Assembly (NCBI GenBank): GCA_021732665.1
Contig: JAKFUL010000048.1
Coordinates: 1 to 36,482, forward strand
DNA from: Acetobacteraceae bacterium
GTDB taxonomy: Bacteria > Pseudomonadota > Alphaproteobacteria > Acetobacterales > Acetobacteraceae
Length of the DNA stretch: 36,482 nt
Reading direction: 5' to 3'
Of this stretch, positions 32,282 to 36,482 are shown in pieces. Made by a program: the position numbers and the translations under genes. Below the pieces are notes generated by a model. That model ran no database searches. It was not told the DNA's origin and was given only the letters and a program-made list of their open reading frames with translations. Within the stretch, counting starts at the first letter, position 1, and each line of letters starts with the position of its first letter.

Positions 32282-34314
32282 ACCCTGGCCTCCTGTTGCG
32301 CCCTGAGGGCGATGGCGAAATCACCGGCGGTCACGCTGTCGGGTTCAGCAGCGCCGGCGCGGGCCAGGGCTTCGAGCCCGGCGCGGCGGCACAGCCCGGC
32401 GAGATCGGCGCCGACGAAGTTGTCCGTGGCCGCGGCCAGCAGCGCATGGTCGACATCGGCGGCCAGCGGCATGCCGGTCGTGTGGACGCGAAGGATGGCG
32501 AGGCGCGCGGCCTCGTCCGGCAGCGGCATTTCCACCACGAGGTCGAAACGGCCGGGGCGCAGCAACGCCGGGTCGATGCGGTCGAGCCGGTTGGTGGCGC
32601 CGAGCACGACGACGCCCGGCGGATCGGCCACCCCGTCCATCTCGACCAGGAATTGCGCGACCATGCGCTCCACCGTCGCGCCGTCACCGCCACCGCGGCG
32701 CGGCGCGATGGCGTCGATCTCGTCGAAGAACAGGATGCAGGGGGCCGCCGCGCGGGCGCGGGAGAAGGCTTCGCGCAAGGCCCGTTCGCTGGCGCCCTGC
32801 CATTCCGTCAGCATCTCGGCGCCGCGCACGGCGATGAAGGCGCAACCGGCCTCGCTGGCCAGGGCTTTCGCGGCCAGCGTCTTTCCGGTGCCGGGACGGC
32901 CATGCAGCAGCACGCCGCGCGGTGGCCGCAGGCCGAGGCGGGCGAAGGAAGCGGGACGGCGCAGCGGCCATTCGACGGCGCGCATCAGCGCCTCGCGCGC
33001 CACGCCAATGCCGGCCACCTCATCCCAGCGCACATCGGGGATTTCGACGAAGGAGGCGCGCAGGGCGGAGGCGACGACGAGGCGCTGGGCGGCGGCAAAA
33101 TCCTCGGCCGCGACGGTGAGGTTTTCCGGCGCCATGGCCAGGCCCTGGGGGCTGAGACCGCCGGCGCGGCGCAGCGCCGCCATCGCCGCCTCGCGGCACA
33201 GCGCGGCCAGGTCGGCGCCGACATGGCCGGGGGTTTCGCCCGCCAGGCGGTCGAGATCGACATCGGGCGCCAGCGGCATGGCGCGGCTGTGCACGGCCAG
33301 GATTTCGCGCCGCCCCGCGCGGTCGGGCGGGTCGATGCGGATCTCGCGATCGAAGCGGCCGGGCCGGCGCAGCGCCGGGTCCAGGCTGTCGGGCAGGTTG
33401 GTGGCGGCCAGCACCACCACCTCGCCCCGGCCGGAGAGGCCGTCCATCAAGGTCAAGAGTTGTGCCACGATACGGCGTTCGACCTGCTTTTCGCCCGACA
33501 GCGCCTCGCGCTTGGGGGCGATGGCGTCGATCTCGTCGATGAAGATGATGGTCGGCGCGTGTTTCTGCGCCTCGGTGAAGATCGCGCGCAGCGCCTGTTC
33601 CGAGGCGCCGTAGTATTTGTCGATGATCTCGGGGCCGTTGACGGCGATGAAATGCGCGCCGGTCTCGGTCGCGACCGCGCGGGCGATGAGGGTTTTTCCG
33701 GTGCCGGGGGGGCCGTAGAGCAGCACGCCCTTGGGCGGCGCGATGCCCAGCGCCTCGAAGGCGGCACGGTGGCGGAGCGGGAGTTCCACCACCTCGCGCA
33801 CCCGCTCCAGCACGCGGGAGAGGCCGCCGATTTCCTCGTAGCGGATGGATTCTTTCGCCGGCGCGGTCGCCGCCTCGGTGGTGATGTATGTCGCCTCCCC
33901 CAGCAGGCTGGGGCCGGGGGGGGTGAGGGCGGTGATGCGCAGGCTCGTCTCGCGCCCGATGCGGTGCGTGTCGCCGACATTGAGCGGCACGCCGGCCAGG
34001 GCGCGACGGATCGCGGCGTCGGGCAGGGTGGCGCCGGCCAGGGCCAGGCGGGCGGCGATGGTGGCATCGGGGGCGGCGGCGACCGCCACGGCGTCACCCA
34101 GGCCGAGGCCCAGATTGCCGCGCGTCGCGCCATCGAGTGCGATCTGGCCGGCCATGCCGCGGCGGGGCAGGGCGCGGGCATGGGTGGTGCGGGCGCCGGT
34201 CAGCGCCACCAGCGCGCCGGGGGCGAGGCCGAGGGCCGCCATGTCAGCGAAGTCCAGGCGGGCGATGCCGCGCCCGGCCTCCGCCGCCTCGGCCTGCAGG
34301 ATGGTAAGCTTCAT
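32266..34314 (-). CDS. CDC48/VCP-type double AAA+ ATPase in the gas vesicle operon
   Basis: A 682-residue protein built like archaeal CDC48: an N-terminal double-psi-barrel-like region (residues 1-145), then two AAA modules. The first has Walker A GPPGTGKT (201-208) and Walker B FIDEID (258-263). The second has GRPGTGKT (472-479, Arg replacing the usual Pro) and FFDEID (529-534). Arginine-finger regions (RRPGRFD, LRPGRFD) are intact in both. Such enzymes unfold or separate protein complexes using ATP. It overlaps gvpG by four bases. The usual gas vesicle AAA protein, GvpN, is a different MoxR-type ATPase and is not seen in the window. Confidence 0.93.
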   Translation of the reverse strand: MKLTILQAEAAEAGRGIARLDFADMAALGLAPGALVALTGARTTHARALPRRGMAGQIALDGATRGNLGLGLGDAVAVAAAPDATIAARLALAGATLPDAAIRRALAGVPLNVGDTHRIGRETSLRITALTPPGPSLLGEATYITTEAATAPAKESIRYEEIGGLSRVLERVREVVELPLRHRAAFEALGIAPPKGVLLYGPPGTGKTLIARAVATETGAHFIAVNGPEIIDKYYGASEQALRAIFTEAQKHAPTIIFIDEIDAIAPKREALSGEKQVERRIVAQLLTLMDGLSGRGEVVVLAATNLPDSLDPALRRPGRFDREIRIDPPDRAGRREILAVHSRAMPLAPDVDLDRLAGETPGHVGADLAALCREAAMAALRRAGGLSPQGLAMAPENLTVAAEDFAAAQRLVVASALRASFVEIPDVRWDEVAGIGVAREALMRAVEWPLRRPASFARLGLRPPRGVLLHGRPGTGKTLAAKALASEAGCAFIAVRGAEMLTEWQGASERALREAFSRARAAAPCILFFDEIDAIAPRRGGGDGATVERMVAQFLVEMDGVADPPGVVVLGATNRLDRIDPALLRPGRFDLVVEMPLPDEAARLAILRVHTTGMPLAADVDHALLAAATDNFVGADLAGLCRRAGLEALARAGAAEPDSVTAGDFAIALRAQQEARVWNTE

Positions 34315-34562
34315 GGCGCCACCGCCGCGCGGCGGGCGCGCATGGCGTGGAGTTCGGCCAGCAGCTCGGCCTCGGCGGCCTCGAATTCCGGCTCCTCGAT
34401 CTCGCCGGCATCGAGCCGTTCTTCCAGGCGCAGCAGCGCGGCCTCGATCCGCTTGGGGTCGTTCCATTGTGCTTCGACCGCGCCGGCGACCTGGGAGGCG
34501 ATCCAGCCCACGCCGCCCATGGGCAGGAAGGCGGGGAAGGCGAGGAGCTTGAACAGACCCAT
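34311..34562 (-). CDS. gvpG: Gas vesicle protein GvpG
   Basis: An 83-residue protein. The N-terminus MGLFKLLAFPAFLPMGGVGW and the helical RIEAALLRLEERLDAGEIEE, then FEAAEAELLAEL, match the small GvpG family. GvpG acts with GvpF/L in early assembly. It starts one base after gvpF stops and overlaps the CDC48-type gene by four bases. Confidence 0.92.
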   Translation of the reverse strand: MGLFKLLAFPAFLPMGGVGWIASQVAGAVEAQWNDPKRIEAALLRLEERLDAGEIEEPEFEAAEAELLAELHAMRARRAAVAP

Positions 34563-34563
34563 C

Positions 34564-35325
34564 TCAGGCCGCCTCGGCGAGCCAATCGGCCCGCAAGGTG
34601 ACGAAGTTGTATGGCGGCACGGGGCCGATATAGCGGAGATTCATCCGGCCATCCTGGGTCTCCGCCAGGCGGCGCATGGCCTGGTCGAATTCCGCCTCGC
34701 GCTCGCGCCGCACCAGAAATGCCTGGTTGAGCACCATGGCCTCGTCGAGCTGCTTGAGGGTGAGGGATTTCTCCGCCAGCGGCCCGAGCAGGCCGGTGAT
34801 GGCGGCGGTGTCGGTGCCCCGCAGCTTGTCCATCGCCGCCTCCACGGCCCGGCCGAGCTCGATGCGCTCGTGATAGGTCTGGCTGCCTGGGCGTGATTGC
34901 AGCCGGTCGCGCATCGCCCGCAGCCCCGGGTCGGCGGCGAGGATTTCGCGCACCGCCACACCCTCCTGCCAACTCGCCTTCACGCCGAGCTCGATGCGGC
35001 CGGCGATGCCGGCCAGGGCGGCGCGGAACAACCCGGCATGGCGGGTGAGGCAGGCATCGAGCTGCGCTTCGCCCGGCGCGATGGTGGCGAAGCGCATGGG
35101 GAGCACATCGGCGCGCTGGATGGCGCGTTCCAACGCCGTGGTGTGGGCCATCATGTTGCGGCGCGTGGCCTCCGGCGGCTCGGCGCCGGCTTCGGCGACC
35201 AGGGCGGCCAGGCCGTAGCGGCCGCGAAGCAGGGAGATTTCGGCGCCGGCGAGGCCCGGGCCGATGCCGTCGGCATTGTCCAGCGCCGCGGCCTCGACAA
35301 TGCCGAGCACGTAGAGCGCGCTCAT
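34564..35325 (-). CDS. gvpF: Gas vesicle protein GvpF
   Basis: A 253-residue GvpF/L protein: MSALYVLGIVEAAAL at the start, HTTALERAIQRADVLPMRFA, RIELGVKASW in the N-terminal domain, and a C-terminal domain with MNLRYIGPVPPYNFV, the family's closing GPxPPYxF. It is the more typical of the three GvpF/L-like proteins here and lies next to gvpG, as gvpF usually does. The ATG overlaps the gvpH stop by four bases. Confidence 0.93.
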   Translation of the reverse strand: MSALYVLGIVEAAALDNADGIGPGLAGAEISLLRGRYGLAALVAEAGAEPPEATRRNMMAHTTALERAIQRADVLPMRFATIAPGEAQLDACLTRHAGLFRAALAGIAGRIELGVKASWQEGVAVREILAADPGLRAMRDRLQSRPGSQTYHERIELGRAVEAAMDKLRGTDTAAITGLLGPLAEKSLTLKQLDEAMVLNQAFLVRREREAEFDQAMRRLAETQDGRMNLRYIGPVPPYNFVTLRADWLAEAA

Positions 35326-35774
35326 GCCGGCACCCGGGCCAGGCGGATTTCGACGATGCCGTTGCGGGCCGCGAGCGTCAGGCTTTCCGGCCGCACCGGG
35401 CCGGGCAGGGCGATGCGCTTGTGCCAGCGGGTGGCGCCCGTGCAGTCCAGCACCAGCGCGCCTGCCTCGACCTCCGCGGTGATGTCCGCCAGCGCCACCC
35501 CCGGCATTTCGGCGATGACCAGGATGGCGTCCGCCTCCTCGATCACATCGACGATAGGCTGGCGGGCCGGGGTCTCGGCGGCGCGGGTGGGCACATGGCC
35601 GAAGGCCTCGGCCTTGCCATCGGCGGTGCGGACGGAATAGCCGAAGACCATGCGGCCCTCGCGCCCGCCGATGTCGAGCTTTTGCTCGCCCTGTTGGGAG
35701 AACTGCTCCAGCCCTTCGGCCAGCCGGCGCAAGCCGTCCAGCAACCCGCCAATATTCTGTTCCGGCCGCCTCAT
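35322..35774 (-). CDS. gvpH: Gas vesicle Hsp20-like protein GvpH
   Basis: A 150-residue protein. A variable N-terminal half (LLDGLRRLAEGLEQFSQQGE) is followed by an alpha-crystallin-like domain: PIVDVIEEADAILVIAEMPG, VEAGALVLDCTG and HKRIALPGPV, ending in the GIVEIRLAR strand. Small heat-shock proteins in gas vesicle clusters are named GvpH and are thought to hold or regulate assembly partners. Overlaps of four bases join it to gvpJ and gvpF. Confidence 0.88.
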   Translation of the reverse strand: MRRPEQNIGGLLDGLRRLAEGLEQFSQQGEQKLDIGGREGRMVFGYSVRTADGKAEAFGHVPTRAAETPARQPIVDVIEEADAILVIAEMPGVALADITAEVEAGALVLDCTGATRWHKRIALPGPVRPESLTLAARNGIVEIRLARVPA

Positions 35775-36064
35775 GCGACATTCCCCATGGCTTTTTCCAG
35801 GGCCGCGACGCGCTGCACCAGGGCCGCGTTCTCCACCGCCAGCGCATCGGCACGGCCGGTCAGCGCGGCGTCCGCCTCCCACCAGCGGATGCCCATTTCC
35901 AGCGCGCGATCGACGGAGGCGATGACCAGGCGCAGCCGGATGGTCAGCAGTTCCACCCCCACCAGGCTGACCGAGATGTCGCCGGCCACGACGATCCCCT
36001 TGTCGAGGATGCGTTCGAGGATGTCGGCAAGGCCGGAGCCGCCGACGCTGTGCTGGAGGGACAT
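35771..36064 (-). CDS. gvpJ: GvpJ, GvpA-family minor gas vesicle protein
   Basis: A 97-residue GvpA-fold protein. The core is GLADILERILDKGIVVAGDI, then SVSLVGVELLTIRLRLVIAS, followed by VDRALEMGIRWWEADAAL, the GvpJ type of extension, and a short coiled-coil tail (ADALAVENAALVQRVAALEK). The extension separates it from the main rib protein GvpA. Its ATG shares one base with the gvpO stop. Confidence 0.88.
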   Translation of the reverse strand: MSLQHSVGGSGLADILERILDKGIVVAGDISVSLVGVELLTIRLRLVIASVDRALEMGIRWWEADAALTGRADALAVENAALVQRVAALEKAMGNVA

Positions 36065-36321
36065 CAGCCGGTCTCGCCGCCCTGGCTTCGCAGGAAGCGG
36101 CCGGTGCGCTTCCAGCGCAGCACATTGCCGGAGAAGTCGAGCTTCACATCGAAGCTGGCCAGCAAATCATTGGTGCGGGGGATGGCGCGGTGCTCGACCA
36201 TGTCGATGGCGACCGACCAGCCTTCCTCGTCACGGTCGAACCGCGCCACCGTCTCGGCGGTGAGGCCGGTGATGGCGGACATCTGCTGCTTGGTCTGGGT
36301 GAGGATGGCGGTGAGGTCCAT
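36064..36321 (-). CDS. gvpO: Gas vesicle protein GvpO
   Basis: An 85-residue protein with the GvpO pattern: an N-terminal helix, then TGLTAETVARFDRDEEGWSV, DMVEHRAIPRTNDLLASFDV and a closing strand LRWKRTGRF. GvpO is needed for vesicle formation in haloarchaea and is common in actinobacterial clusters. An AGGA about eight bases upstream supports the ATG. The gene starts 14 bp after the partial gene at the window edge. Confidence 0.88.
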   Translation of the reverse strand: MDLTAILTQTKQQMSAITGLTAETVARFDRDEEGWSVAIDMVEHRAIPRTNDLLASFDVKLDFSGNVLRWKRTGRFLRSQGGETG

Positions 36322-36335
36322 GGGCTTGTTCCTGC

Positions 36336-36482
36336 TCAGTATTCGAGGGTGGCGTTGTCGCCGCGGCGGGCACGGGGCTGGCCCTCGCCGCGCGCCGTGC
36401 GGGCCAGCGCCTCGGCCCGGGCGCGGGCCAGGGCAGAGACGATGGGCGAGCGCGCCGGCGGTGGTGGCGGTGGCGGTGGGGG
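36336..36482 (-). CDS. C-terminal end of an unidentified proline-rich protein (5' partial)
   Basis: The visible 48 codons run off the right edge and end at TGA (36338-36336). They begin with nine prolines in a row, then an arginine/alanine-rich helix (SPIVSALARARAEALARTA) and end in RRGDNATLEY. Its position directly upstream of gvpO suggests a gas vesicle protein, but I cannot identify it from this tail. Confidence 0.6.
   Translation of the reverse strand, partial: PPPPPPPPPARSPIVSALARARAEALARTARGEGQPRARRGDNATLEY

Noticed and set aside
32296..34896. An 866-codon plus-strand frame opposite the CDC48-type ATPase
   Set aside because: The minus strand encodes two complete AAA modules; the plus frame has no motif and crosses several minus-strand genes.

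Overview
The window is about 70% GC, apart from one short AT-rich islet. It reads as chromosome of an alphaproteobacterium, most likely Acetobacteraceae/Rhodospirillales. The support is high GC, tightly overlapping operons, a GTTC-N7-GTTC LexA box (the alphaproteobacterial type) upstream of lexA, and the order trpG-trpD-trpC-moaC-moeA-lexA. The family assignment is inference from these features, not from a database search.

Layout, left to right. (1) 1-5618: the 3' part of glnE, a Bcp-type peroxiredoxin, a small lipoprotein on the minus strand, then a YfgM-like protein and the PQQ-repeat lipoprotein BamB. (2) 5619-6964: a 1.35 kb islet of roughly one-third GC carrying one multi-pass membrane ORFan. 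The last 47 bp of bamB are repeated exactly at its far end (5572-5618 and 6918-6964), as expected for an integrated element. (3) 7021-13183: a small membrane protein, a Bug/TctC solute receptor with a possible sigma-54 promoter, an RTX metalloprotease of the serralysin type, and tcuA-tcuB for tricarballylate-type oxidation. The tcuA-tcuB gap can fold into a closed structure that would hide the tcuB ribosome site. (4) 13359-16689: a SARP/BTAD-type regulator, two small related exported proteins and a strong terminator. (5) 16723-18348: a thiamine-diphosphate enzyme of the acetolactate synthase type.

(6) 18218-24755, minus strand: trpG-trpD-trpC-moaC-moeA-lexA-mepA-DUF2161, almost all start/stop coupled. 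The LexA box sits in the only real gap, just upstream of lexA, so mepA and the nuclease-like DUF2161 gene probably follow lexA in the SOS response. (7) 24825-27469: a creatininase-family amidohydrolase, a MaoC-like hydratase, and an SPFH (QmcA/stomatin)-NfeD pair.

(8) 27466-36482, minus strand: a gas vesicle operon read right to left, consisting of an unidentified proline-rich tail, gvpO, gvpJ, gvpH (Hsp20), gvpF, gvpG, a CDC48-type double AAA ATPase, a GvpF/L-like protein with a C-terminal J domain (HPD), gvpL, gvpS, gvpK, and an 851-residue membrane-anchored protein with a long helical region and five 36-residue repeats. Genes overlap by 1-16 bp or are separated by at most 14 bp. No gvpA or gvpN is visible; they may lie beyond the right edge. 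The unusual content is a chaperone set (Hsp20, J domain, CDC48) and a large tethered repeat protein inside one gas vesicle transcript. This is the best candidate in the window for an undescribed system.

No rRNA, tRNA, CRISPR array, transposase or integrase was seen. No gene-free stretch exceeds 300 bases.
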